Shown here: piece after piece, positions 16,491 to 24,918 of the stretch
Layout of the letters: the number at the start of each line of letters is the position of its first letter
How positions within the stretch are numbered: position 1 is the stretch's first letter
From: a halophilic archaeon SHRA6
GTDB taxonomy: Archaea; Halobacteriota; Halobacteria; Halobacteriales; Haloferacaceae
Length of the DNA: 64,000 nt
NCBI GenBank assembly: GCA_005239175.1
Contig: SOPS01000004.1
Coordinates: forward strand, 434,001 to 498,000
Reading direction: 5' to 3'
Program-made: the position numbers and the translations under genes
The notes under the pieces: model-generated
The model's input: the letters and a program-made list of their open reading frames with translations, nothing else
What the model was told of the DNA's origin: nothing
Databases searched by the model: none

Positions 16491-16988
16491 TTAAAGCCAG
16501 TCCGGCGACGGCCGGTGTTCGTACGCTTCGATCGCAGCGATCGTAACCGATCGCTCATCACAATCTGGGAGCTCTAACTCGGCAGCCTCGTACATATCAT
16601 AGAGAACCCCGATCTGTTCATAGAGGTTCACCTGTTTCAACAGGTCGATTCCGTACGCAGTGACCGCGTAGTATTTTCTCGGAATTCCGTTGGGAACTGG
16701 TGAGGCATCGGCCTCAAGCACCGCCACAATCTCCGGGTCTCGATTGTTGAGATCACGCAAATGATCGCGGATCGTACTTTCAGTAATCCTGTTCCGTGCC
16801 GCTAACTCCACGGCACTCAGTGCTCCCGTGGGACTGGCTAAAATTTGCTGGAGGAGCCGGGCCTTCGGCTCAACCAAGATTGCCCGCAGATCAGCGAGAC
16901 GATCGGGATCCACGTCATGGTCTACCAACTGGTCTGCCCCGCCCTCTCCTCCGGGACGTGTTGCAGCCGAGGAAGCATTCTGTGACAT
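16491..16988 (-). CDS. Winged-helix transcriptional regulator, divergent from an unknown gene
   Basis: A 165-residue regulator. After a low-complexity acidic start, DLRAILVEPKARLLQQILAS and GALSAVELAARNRITESTIR form the helix-turn-helix of a winged-helix domain, with a wing at IPRKYYAVTAYGIDLL and a helical C-terminus that could dimerise. The ATG at 16988 is chosen because a TATA-like AACATATGT element lies about 27 bp upstream; an ORF start at 17039 would place the promoter inside the gene. It shares a 96-bp divergent promoter region with the gene at 17085, the typical arrangement of a regulator and its target. Confidence 0.75.
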   Translation of the reverse strand: MSQNASSAATRPGGEGGADQLVDHDVDPDRLADLRAILVEPKARLLQQILASPTGALSAVELAARNRITESTIRDHLRDLNNRDPEIVAVLEADASPVPNGIPRKYYAVTAYGIDLLKQVNLYEQIGVLYDMYEAAELELPDCDERSVTIAAIEAYEHRPSPDWL

Positions 16989-17011
16989 ACACACAGATTC
17001 AACGCCCAGCC

Positions 17012-17060
17012 ACATATGTTTTGCGACGGTCATCGACAATCATAATCTTCAACGTATAAC
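17012..17060. promoter_or_regulatory. Divergent promoter pair
   Basis: Two TATA-like elements lie back to back: CATATGTT around 17013-17021 read leftward (27 bp before the regulator start 16988) and CGTATAAC around 17052-17059 read rightward (28 bp before the start at 17085). Both genes would be leaderless. Confidence 0.5.
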
Positions 17061-17084
17061 CCGCCAATCATACCTCTCACAGCC

Positions 17085-17699
17085 ATGGCAAACACGGATG
17101 CGCCACCACATATCCAAGATACCCCTCGGCTCGGAGACGCTGACTTCATCTATAGTGGCCTTACTGGTCCTGCGGTTCAAACGATCCACGACAACGCCCT
17201 CTCACTCTTTACTGAACTCGAATTGAAAACCATCTCCGACAGCATTTACTTTATTCTCGGTAGTTACGACACCCTGTCAGGCGACCGTGACGGCCCGAAA
17301 GACCGTCTTGAAGATACACGTGACATCATCAACGACAGTCCGCTCCCTGCTAGCGCCATTCTGCTTGACGATCTCGACGAGACAAACGAACACTGGTCGA
17401 ACTTCTACCTCAAATTCCGTTACACGCTCATCGGTACAGACTACACGCTACTTATTGCTGAAGACAACGACGGCGGCCACGAACTAGAGCTGGGCGAAGC
17501 CCCGCTCGAAACCACCTTCATATTCAAGGGCGACTACGTCGATCTGGCTATCGACGCCGATCTTGAGTATCAAAAATATGATGCCATGATGACAACGCTC
17601 TTCGACATCATGGATGAAAAGGGCCACCTCGACACGTGGACGACGCCTGAAGAACTTCGAACTGACGTCATGAACATCGTTGAGCAAACTCACTACTAA
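17085..17699 (+). CDS. Haloarchaeal protein of unknown function
   Basis: A 204-residue acidic soluble protein without signal peptide or membrane segments. It looks alpha/beta, with a repeated strand pattern in the middle (FYLKFRYTLIGTDYTLLIAE and TTFIFKGDYVDLAIDADL) and a helical C-terminus. I recognise no catalytic motif. It is divergent from the winged-helix regulator and immediately precedes the decayed origin, so it may be a leftover of an integrated plasmid carrying that origin. Codon use looks haloarchaeal but is less GC-rich than the aglB operon. Confidence 0.6.
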   Translation: MANTDAPPHIQDTPRLGDADFIYSGLTGPAVQTIHDNALSLFTELELKTISDSIYFILGSYDTLSGDRDGPKDRLEDTRDIINDSPLPASAILLDDLDETNEHWSNFYLKFRYTLIGTDYTLLIAEDNDGGHELELGEAPLETTFIFKGDYVDLAIDADLEYQKYDAMMTTLFDIMDEKGHLDTWTTPEELRTDVMNIVEQTHY

Positions 17700-17713
17700 C
17701 TCGCCGAACCGCT

Positions 17714-17802
17714 ACCCCAGTGGTTCCGCTGTTAATTGAGGGCAAAGTCCTCGATCTCACGCGTACAGTCTACTCACCCACCCCAGTGGTTCCGCTGTTA
17801 AT
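17714..17802 (+). repeat. Two direct ORB-like repeats left of the cdc6 remnant
   Basis: ACCCCAGTGGTTCCGCTGTT plus AAT occurs twice, at 17714-17735 and 17780-17802. The core with a G-run edge and a TTCC...CTG block resembles haloarchaeal origin recognition boxes. A third copy in opposite orientation lies at 18386-18406, so the set brackets the cdc6 remnant. Confidence 0.75.
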
Positions 17803-18308
17803 CGAGACGAAATCCTTCGAGCTTATCCACGCGTGTACTGCCGACGGCGCGAAAGATTCGGGAGACGCGAGACAGGTACTCGATTTGCTTCTTGAGAGTG
17901 ACGACATTGCAAGGGAACGAAACGCCGATCGGGTTACCGAAGACCACGTCCAGGAGGCGCACTCGCGACTACAGACGGACCAGGTCGTACAGGGGATCAC
18001 AAATTATCCAACAACACGGAAAACTGGTCCTGTTAGCGTTAACTGTGCTCGCAGAGCGCGATCAGACTCCTGCCCGAACGCGTGAGGTCAGACCGGCATA
18101 CGAGTCAATCTGTTCACAGGAGGGAACGAACCCGATATCCAACAGGGCAATCCGTGAGTACCTCTCGAAACTGGAGACGCTGGATATCGTTTCTTCGATC
18201 GAAAAAAACCACGGCAAACGCGGCGGAAAAAACAAACTACATGAGCTTGCACAGTTCACGGAGAGCGTTCGACGTGGACTGACAGATCTACTCAAGCCAT
18301 CGGCGTAG
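17803..18308 (+). pseudogene. Truncated, frameshifted orc1/cdc6 remnant
   Basis: Only the C-terminal part of an Orc1/Cdc6 initiator remains. In one frame GDARQVLDLLLESDDIARER, then NADRVTEDHVQEAH, is the sensor-2/lid region; at about 17990-18020 the match jumps to a second frame that continues KLVLLALTVLAERDQTPART and the winged helix up to GLTDLLKPSA at the TAG. The AAA+ part with Walker A and B is missing, so it cannot act as an initiator. It lies between inverted ORB-like repeats, which identifies the whole 17.7-18.4 kb stretch as a dead origin. Confidence 0.85.
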
Positions 18309-18385
18309 TGGTAGTGATCGCTTCTTTAATCATCGAGCGATCGAGACCATTCTGTTGGCACAGATCACCACCTACTTCACATGCG

Positions 18386-18406
18386 TTTACAGCGGAACCA
18401 GTGGGG
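18386..18406 (-). repeat. Inverted ORB-like repeat right of the cdc6 remnant
   Basis: TTTACAGCGGAACCAGTGGG plus GT is the reverse complement of the two repeats at 17714 and 17780, with two differences over 22 bp. The inverted arrangement is that expected of a haloarchaeal origin. Confidence 0.75.
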
Positions 18407-18496
18407 TGTGTCACCCACTTCGACTCAGAAATGACCACACAGCCGGCGCATTGATGAAACACAATCCTTATTCGCCGTTTGCGTCAACGCTCGAGC

Positions 18497-19432
18497 ATGA
18501 AAGTTTCCGTCGTCGTCTGCACGTATACGATGGACCGATATGACGTGTTCACGGAGGCAGTCGAAAGCGTGCTCGCACAGACCTACGACCCGATCGAGGT
18601 CATTCTTGTGATCGACGGTAATACCGAGGTGTACGAGCGGGTGGTTGACGACTTCGGCGATCTGGAGAACGTCGTGGTTCACAACAATGAAGAGAATCGT
18701 GGGATCTCCTACAGCCGGACAAGGGGTGCCGAGTTGGCCTCCGGCGAGATCGTCGCGTTCATCGACGATGATGGGCTGGCCGAGCCGGACTGGATCGTGA
18801 AACACGTTGAGACCTACGAAGAGACGAACGCGATTGCAGTGGGTGGATACGTCGCACCCAACTGGGTCGGTGAGAAACCGGACTTCTTCCCGGAAGAGTT
18901 CTACTGGCTGGTTGGCTGTACCGAGAAAGGATTCGCCGAGCACGGCGAAGAGATTCGTAACGGATACGGATCGAACGTCTCCTACAAGCGTGACCTCTTC
19001 CTTGATGTCGGCGGCTATGATGTTAATACTGGCCGAAAGGGTGATCGGCACATCCAGGCGCACGAAGCACCCGTCGGGATCCGAATTCGGGAGGAATATG
19101 GACAGGGCGTGGTATATGTCGAGGACGCAGTCGTCCATCATAAGTTGTTCGAGTACCGTGGCGATTTTCGATGGCTCGTGTTTCGATCTTTCTGGCAGGG
19201 TTTTTCGAAGCGGATTATGGGAATATTGCTTCCAGAATCAAAAGGTGATGAAAGTGAGTATCTACAAAATCTTGTATTCCAATTCATTCCCGGTCGAATT
19301 AAACAAATAATTCGTAGACCTTCTCCTAGTAAAATCAAACAACTTATATCAATTTTTGTGTTTACTATTTCAGTTGCTACCGGGTATTTATACGGATACA
19401 TTACAGTTGATAGTGAAAAGTATGAAAACTGA
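18497..19432 (+). CDS. aglG: Family 2 glycosyltransferase, AglG-like (dolichyl-phosphate-glucose glucuronosyltransferase)
   Basis: A 311-residue GT-A transferase. It starts MKVSVVVCTYTMDRYDVF as haloarchaeal AglG does, with the nucleotide-binding IDGN segment, the DxD-like FIDDDGLAEPDW near residue 90 and the acceptor-side GYGSNVSYKR and GGYDVNTGRKGDR. AglG of Haloferax adds the second sugar (a glucuronic acid) to dolichol phosphate. The ATG at 18497 is chosen over 18479. From about 19,200 the base composition drops sharply to AT-rich and the C-terminal 80 residues become Lys/Ile/Ser-rich (RIKQIIRRPSPSKIKQLI), so the gene looks mosaic. It overlaps the next gene by 11 bp. Confidence 0.85.
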   Translation: MKVSVVVCTYTMDRYDVFTEAVESVLAQTYDPIEVILVIDGNTEVYERVVDDFGDLENVVVHNNEENRGISYSRTRGAELASGEIVAFIDDDGLAEPDWIVKHVETYEETNAIAVGGYVAPNWVGEKPDFFPEEFYWLVGCTEKGFAEHGEEIRNGYGSNVSYKRDLFLDVGGYDVNTGRKGDRHIQAHEAPVGIRIREEYGQGVVYVEDAVVHHKLFEYRGDFRWLVFRSFWQGFSKRIMGILLPESKGDESEYLQNLVFQFIPGRIKQIIRRPSPSKIKQLISIFVFTISVATGYLYGYITVDSEKYEN

Positions 19433-20831
19433 TATTGACAGAAGTGCGTTTGAGCAAATTGAACGTGAATTGGATCTATTCGACTTAAAGATTCAAGACG
19501 TCCCGATTTGGGAACGGATCCGAGTAGATCTATTCAAAGATCTACGCGAAAAATCGGGTCTTAATCAGTCACGTCCTAAACCTAAAAAAAATTTTGTTAC
19601 CGGAATAAAAGCTGGAAAGCTGTGGATGAAGAATCTATTCCACAAAAGCCCATTCCAAGCGCCTAGTGCCGAAATAATGTTTGTTGGCCATCCACGCCGT
19701 CAATTAGAATCTAACCAGACTTGGTGGGATATATATTGCGATCCAATTCACAATCAGTGTAATTACGATTACGTCCATTTTGAACATTCATATTATTTCT
19801 CTCATAAAACCCCTGCTCAAACAGAGAATCTATATTATTTAGATCTTATTGGTGTACCAGGAATAATTGCTAGCCAGATACATTTTCCCTCAGTACCGTT
19901 AGACAAAAATCACCGCCATTTACTAGAAGAAACTAGAACGAGAATTTATCAGATGTATGATATTGATGTAGATGTTATTAGCTATGTAAAAGAAGAGTTA
20001 TGTGAACGTAAGACAACGTACAAATTATATAAGAAATTATTAAAAAAGATCAACCCGCAAGTAGTAATTATAATTGTTAGTTACGGTCGACAAATGGAAA
20101 CGCTCATTGAAGTGTGTAAATCTGAGAATATTCCTGTTGTGGAACTTCAACATGGAATTATTGATTCGGACCATTTGGGTTACTCATATCCAGAAGATAT
20201 AAATAAGCATACATTTCCAGATTATGTATTCACCTTTGGAGATTTTTGGGGTGACAACATAAATTATCCAATAAAAAAAGAAAGAGTCATCTCTATTGGA
20301 TACCCCTATTTGGAACAAAAATTAGAAGAATTAGAAATCAACACTAAAAAACACCAAATCGTATTTATTTCGCAAGGACCAGTTGGTAAAGAGCTCTCAA
20401 AATTTGCCGTAGACGTCAGTGAAAAATTAGATGACAAATATCAGATAATATATAAACTTCATCCCAACGAATACGATTGGTGGCAAAAATCATATCCCTG
20501 GCTTAAGCGCTCACAGATGACGGTTATAGATGATAGCAACAGATCCCTCTATAGCTTATTCACCGAGTCAGGTATTCAGGTAGGTGTTTATTCAACTGCG
20601 ATTTACGAAGGGATAAATTTTGGACTAGACACATATATAATAGACCTACCTGGATCTGATCGTCTTGATCCACTAATTGAAACAGGAATCGCTAAAAAAA
20701 TAGCAACACCAGAAGAGTTTATAAAACAATGTCGACAATCAAATAATGGTAGATCGTTTGACAAAGAGTATTTTTTTAAATCAGATCCAATATCGAATTT
20801 TAAAAGAGAACTAAATCATATTGTTCAATAA
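19422..20831 (+). CDS. Capsule-type glycosyltransferase of the AT-rich island
   Basis: A 469-residue protein of the broad surface-polysaccharide transferase class (GT-B-like, CDP-glycerol/sialyl or Kdo-type). Features are VELQHGIIDSDHLGYSYP around residue 245, VFISQGPVGKE as the start of the second Rossmann domain, IIYKLHPNEYDWW (the K-x-HP motif used by such enzymes) and a C-terminal STAIYEGINFGLDT with the Ser-x-x-x-x-Glu nucleotide site. It is encoded in very AT-rich DNA unlike the flanks. The ATG at 19422 lies inside the end of the aglG-like gene (11-bp overlap). With neuCAB downstream it is a candidate nonulosonic-acid transferase; donor and acceptor are unknown. Confidence 0.65.
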   Translation: MKTDIDRSAFEQIERELDLFDLKIQDVPIWERIRVDLFKDLREKSGLNQSRPKPKKNFVTGIKAGKLWMKNLFHKSPFQAPSAEIMFVGHPRRQLESNQTWWDIYCDPIHNQCNYDYVHFEHSYYFSHKTPAQTENLYYLDLIGVPGIIASQIHFPSVPLDKNHRHLLEETRTRIYQMYDIDVDVISYVKEELCERKTTYKLYKKLLKKINPQVVIIIVSYGRQMETLIEVCKSENIPVVELQHGIIDSDHLGYSYPEDINKHTFPDYVFTFGDFWGDNINYPIKKERVISIGYPYLEQKLEELEINTKKHQIVFISQGPVGKELSKFAVDVSEKLDDKYQIIYKLHPNEYDWWQKSYPWLKRSQMTVIDDSNRSLYSLFTESGIQVGVYSTAIYEGINFGLDTYIIDLPGSDRLDPLIETGIAKKIATPEEFIKQCRQSNNGRSFDKEYFFKSDPISNFKRELNHIVQ

Positions 20832-20845
20832 ATTGCTACAGTGTT

Positions 20846-22366
20846 CTAATTAATATATTCACAGAGGGACTTATATAATGCTTGAACATTTTGTTCGTAC
20901 CCAATTGTAGATGTTGAGGTCGTCTGATTAAGATATCCCTTTTCACTTACTTCAAGTATTGCTTGAGAAAAATATCTAACAGTGTTTTTTGGAATAGTTA
21001 TGGAACCTTCAACCAAGTCATTGATAACAGACTCAAGTTCTTCTTTTGATTTAATGGAAAATGTACCAGAGCAAGTCCGATACCAGGGATTACCAAAAAT
21101 AATAGAAGGTACTTGCCTTGCGATGGCCTCCCACCCCGCGGTACCTGTGATTGTTGCAACAGCTTCTGCATTATCTATCAACTCAGTTTGACTTTCGGAA
21201 AGAGGAACAAGTGTAACATTTTTACTGGATGCTATATCATGATAAAATTGTTTATTTCGTCCCCGTTCACCATAAAGTGAATCAAAAAACTGAGACGGGT
21301 GTTCTTTGACAAGAAGGGACCAACCCTGAGGAATACAGATAGATAATAGTTTTACGACTAAGCGTTGATGAACAAATAAACCTCCTTCTGGAGACGTCGT
21401 CCGTTCGGGTTGATAATGCAACGGATAATAAATATATTTTTGACTGTAGTCGACAGAATCAGTGAATGACTGATACTCAATTTTTAACTGTCGTTTAATA
21501 TAAGAAGCACGAATACGTTGAAGCAAATATCTCCCAACGGTTATTTGACTTTCTTCAAGCGAAGAATATCTCGATTTAAGATAACTTTGCTTTCGTGTGC
21601 GAATCGGATTTACTTCTAAAGAACTATTATATATTTTTGATAAATATTGAATCCAATTGAGTGGATTTGATAATTTTTTGACTATCTTAATATATTGATT
21701 ATCTCTGTGTGACTCCATTCGATCAGGTTCCATCTCATCGCTCGTACTCCGCAATGATTGTATATAGGACTCGATTTCGCTTTCCAATTCAATATTAGAC
21801 AAGCCACGTGTTTTTTCAGCAGTTTCGAGAAGTTTAGGAGATACACCTTCAACAGTAGTACGGGTGTAGAATCGGTTGGGTAATCTGGTTGGAGTAAATA
21901 TGATCGTATCAATGTCCCTGCGATCACACAATGAATAAAGTACATAATCGGTTACTACGTGGGGAGTACTAGAAAATACAACAAAATCTGGACCAATCTC
22001 ATCTAGTACAGTACTCCAATGCTCTAAAAGACGGTGATAATGTCTAAAACGCTCTGTATAATTAAACATGTGTCCGGGATCCATACGATCCATCATTTTG
22101 ATTGCTATTGTCTGACTGTACAATAGATCAGAAATCAATTGATGGTCAATTGGGTACGAGTTCTGATCACGATATTCTTTTGGAGGAATACCTCGAGTGG
22201 CATCCCAATAGGGATGAAAAACAACATCTGAAAATGTAGACGTTATCTTCTCCTGATCTCCCATAGACATCCAATAGACAGGTTTCCACCCGTGTTCAGT
22301 CTCCATTTTGTCTGCTACATCTATCCATTCATCTAAACTAGAAACAGAATATATTACATCTGTCAT
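20846..22366 (-). CDS. Capsule polysaccharide biosynthesis-type glycosyltransferase
   Basis: A 506-residue protein, opposite in strand to its neighbours. The C-terminal half has a KpsS/KpsC-like (PF05159-type) pattern: YIYYPLHYQPERTTSPEGG, a helix with SLLVKEHPSQF (the KEHP motif) and ATITGTAGWEAIARQVPSII, which together resemble a CMP-Kdo/CMP-sugar transferase site. The N-terminal half (IGPDFVVFSSTPHVVTDYVL) fits the acceptor domain. It is AT-rich like 19,422-20,831 and ends 15 bp from it, convergently. A role in adding the CMP-activated sugar made by neuCAB is an attractive inference. Confidence 0.65.
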   Translation of the reverse strand: MTDVIYSVSSLDEWIDVADKMETEHGWKPVYWMSMGDQEKITSTFSDVVFHPYWDATRGIPPKEYRDQNSYPIDHQLISDLLYSQTIAIKMMDRMDPGHMFNYTERFRHYHRLLEHWSTVLDEIGPDFVVFSSTPHVVTDYVLYSLCDRRDIDTIIFTPTRLPNRFYTRTTVEGVSPKLLETAEKTRGLSNIELESEIESYIQSLRSTSDEMEPDRMESHRDNQYIKIVKKLSNPLNWIQYLSKIYNSSLEVNPIRTRKQSYLKSRYSSLEESQITVGRYLLQRIRASYIKRQLKIEYQSFTDSVDYSQKYIYYPLHYQPERTTSPEGGLFVHQRLVVKLLSICIPQGWSLLVKEHPSQFFDSLYGERGRNKQFYHDIASSKNVTLVPLSESQTELIDNAEAVATITGTAGWEAIARQVPSIIFGNPWYRTCSGTFSIKSKEELESVINDLVEGSITIPKNTVRYFSQAILEVSEKGYLNQTTSTSTIGYEQNVQALYKSLCEYIN

Positions 22367-22832
22367 AATCTGGTATATTATATATTCTCACACTAGCTAA
22401 ATTATTTTCCGGTTGTTCCGTTCACTTCGCCATAGGGAAACTTGTTCCAAATCAAATGTGACGACTGCTGTACAAGTCTTAATATTAGAGTACGTGTGCA
22501 CCTCAATAATCATCACGTATTCAGTTAAAATTTACAGTGTGGAATTTCCCTATCACCGGTTCTGTCATTGCTGCCCTAGATTTATAAATTCAGTCACTTC
22601 CCTAATAATTTCAGATATAATTGGTACTTATCAAATAAATCTTTACAGCACAGCCTCATCGTCGAGAACACATCGCTTGCTTTACTATTCCAAAGCGAGC
22701 TTCTGTGTTCCTCGGTCAGGACCAACGTGGGAAACGAACTAAACAATCACAGCAGCAAGACGGCCAATTTCGGATAGGCACAGGGCAAAGGTTCCGCTGA
22801 CAACTCCATAATAACAAGCCGAGGTCTGGCCA
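22367..22832. other. AT-rich gap, no gene seen
   Basis: About 470 bp between the capsule-type transferase and the IS remnant. Short ORFs exist (one on the plus strand at 22413-22742) but have no family features or haloarchaeal amino-acid bias. The first 40 bp probably contain the promoter of the minus-strand gene. Confidence 0.4.
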
Positions 22833-23560
22833 GAGTGGTCAGCGTAACGTTTGAACATCTAGAATGAACTTTTTAACCCAGCTACTTGCGAACCCAAGAA
22901 GGTTCGAAAGCTCTTGGAAGGTGTCAGTAACTAATTATTTGCAGTAATCTTTGTCCTCGAATATTTCTGACAAAATCTTCCGATTAAGGCACTTCCAGAA
23001 CGTTCAATTGCATTAAAATTCGGTGAATAAAGCATAGTAAGACGAGTTCGGTATATAATTCGTCGGCACTTTGTTGGGTGAGTTTTGCGTGGTGACCACC
23101 ATCCTTGTCAGTAATAATCAGAATCCGCTCAATCAAGTTCTGCTCTCAAATCGCCACTAACGACACATAAAACGTCTCTTTCGTAGCACGTAGAATCCGA
23201 TCGCTTTCTAAGGAACATTAACCAGTGGCTTGTCGATTTCCACGGTCCGATCATATGACCACATCACTGGGAGTTCTCGAACGGTTGTAGCCATAATACG
23301 TCAAGGAAGTCCAGCGAAAGTGGCTAATCACTGTTGTCTTTTATAAGCGTCTCTCCCAGGGGTTCGCAAAAATTCGCCTCTGCATCGGGTAATGTCGTGG
23401 ATTGATTGGGCGTGTTTCTGCGTACCGCATGCCGTCCGCACGAAGAATAACGAGAGAGACGCGCTCGGTTGTAGGCTGTGTTATCGACTTCGAACCGACA
23501 TCTTGTCGTCATAATCTTCTCTCAGGCGCTCTGAAAACACAAGCATAACGCTGACCACTC
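22833..23560 (-). mobile_element. Collapsed IS630-family element with terminal inverted repeats
   Basis: GAGTGGTCAGCGTAACGTTT at 22833-22852 and the complementary AAGCATAACGCTGACCACTC at 23541-23560 form an imperfect terminal inverted repeat (13 bp perfect). Between them, minus-strand fragments in several frames read as a DDE transposase: WSYDRTVEIDKPLV, then ITDKDGGHHAKLTQQSAD, then LYSPNFNAIERSGSAL, the last being the typical IS630 PYSPxxNPIE block. Stops and frameshifts interrupt all of it and about 730 bp remain of an expected 1 kb or more. It is not mobile on its own. Confidence 0.75.
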
Positions 23561-23697
23561 GGGTGAAGCAGCGAGTGCAGATCGCTCGAAAAGGAGCAAA
23601 TAGAATTGAAGTTTCCGAGGCTCAGTGCTCCTGTTGACAGCCGGTCTACTGAATTGAAATGGACAAACATCAGGTCGTCACTACCGTTTCACGCTGG

Positions 23698-23709
23698 TTT
23701 TAAATATTC
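23698..23709 (+). promoter_or_regulatory. TATA box of the neu operon
   Basis: TTTTAAATATTC is centred 27 bp before the ATG of neuC at 23731, the spacing of a leaderless transcript. It lies just outside the IS remnant, so the operon has its own promoter. Confidence 0.6.
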
Positions 23710-23730
23710 TAAACACAAGGACTCAAATCA

Positions 23731-24918
23731 ATGACGACTTCTGTTGCAACTGTGATCACCACTCGATCGCAATATGCCCGTGTAAAAACTGTATTAGAGC
23801 ATCTGCATAATGACGGTCGAACGGACCTCTCAATTATTCTCTCCGGTGGTTCGCTTGTCCACCGCTTTGGCGACATCTCGGACATCATCGAAGACTCTGG
23901 ATTAGAGATCGACCGAAAGATCCACACCCTCCTAGAAGCAGGAGATCCGATTGCACAAGCGAAAACAACTGGAATAGGTCTTATTGAATACGCGACAGCG
24001 TTCGAAGAAATTGATCCGGATCTATTGCTTGCAAGCGGTGATCGATACGAAACGATGGCCAGCACGCTTGCTGCGTCCTATCTTAATATTCCGGTTGTTC
24101 ATCTGGAAGGTGGCGAGATTACGGGCTCTATCGATGATAAGGTCCGTCACGCGACGACAAAGCTTTCCGACTACCACCTCGTCTCGACAGAGCGAAGCAA
24201 GGAGATCGTGTGTAGCCTCGGAGAGTCTAATAGTCGAGTATACCGGACGGGATGTCCCTCAATAGATCTCGCTGAACAGATTGTTAAAGACGGGAACGAT
24301 CAATACGATCCACAACAAGAATACGGTGGTGTTGGAGACACTGTGGATGTCACTAAAGAATATATCATCGTTCAGTATCATCCGCTTCCGACAGAATACG
24401 AATCGAATTACGAAAAAGTCCAACAACTCATCTCGGCATTCGATCGTCTCAATGTCCAAGCATTCTGGTTCTGGCCGAATATGGATGCAGGTACTGACCA
24501 AGTCTCGAAAGCAATCCGCGAGTATCGAGAAGACACTGATCCAGATGGGGTTCACTTCTTCATTAGTTTAAATCCCTATGATTATCTGACCCTAGTGAAG
24601 AACTCAGCGTGTCTGGTTGGGAACTCGAGTGTCGGAATTCGTGAATGTTCGTACTTTGGTGTTCCTGCCGTCAATATTGGTCCACGGCAGCAATCACGAG
24701 AGCGAGGACCAAACGTGCAAGATGTTGAGTGTGATGCCGATGAGATCGAAACTGCAATCAGGGAACAGTTTGATAACGGGTCCTACTCACGATCAACAAT
24801 TTATGGGGACGGAAACGCGGCAAAAACGATCACAGATCTGATCGCAGAATTAGAGCCAGAATTGAAGTCACCGATGACACCAAATTTACTGGATTACAAG
24901 TCGCAACTGTTACAATGA
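23731..24918 (+). CDS. neuC: UDP-N-acetylglucosamine 2-epimerase (hydrolysing), NeuC/LegG type
   Basis: A 395-residue GT-B-fold enzyme that converts a UDP-HexNAc (UDP-GlcNAc in NeuC, a diacetamido sugar in LegG) into free ManNAc-type sugar and UDP, the first step of sialic-acid-like synthesis. Signatures are LLASGDRYETMASTLAASYL, the catalytic VHLEGGEITGSIDDKVRHA, the hydrolysing-type SDYHLVSTE, VQYHPLPTEY and the C-terminal NSSVGIRECSYFGVPAVNIG of the UDP site. It starts the neuC-neuA-neuB operon and overlaps neuA by 4 bp (ATGA). Because no LegB/LegC dehydratase or aminotransferase is visible, UDP-GlcNAc is the more likely substrate. Confidence 0.93.
   Translation: MTTSVATVITTRSQYARVKTVLEHLHNDGRTDLSIILSGGSLVHRFGDISDIIEDSGLEIDRKIHTLLEAGDPIAQAKTTGIGLIEYATAFEEIDPDLLLASGDRYETMASTLAASYLNIPVVHLEGGEITGSIDDKVRHATTKLSDYHLVSTERSKEIVCSLGESNSRVYRTGCPSIDLAEQIVKDGNDQYDPQQEYGGVGDTVDVTKEYIIVQYHPLPTEYESNYEKVQQLISAFDRLNVQAFWFWPNMDAGTDQVSKAIREYREDTDPDGVHFFISLNPYDYLTLVKNSACLVGNSSVGIRECSYFGVPAVNIGPRQQSRERGPNVQDVECDADEIETAIREQFDNGSYSRSTIYGDGNAAKTITDLIAELEPELKSPMTPNLLDYKSQLLQ

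Noticed and set aside
22413-22742. 109-codon ORF in the AT-rich gap
   Set aside because: Non-acidic, Cys/Ser/Ile-rich composition unlike haloarchaeal proteins and no promoter or homologous motif.
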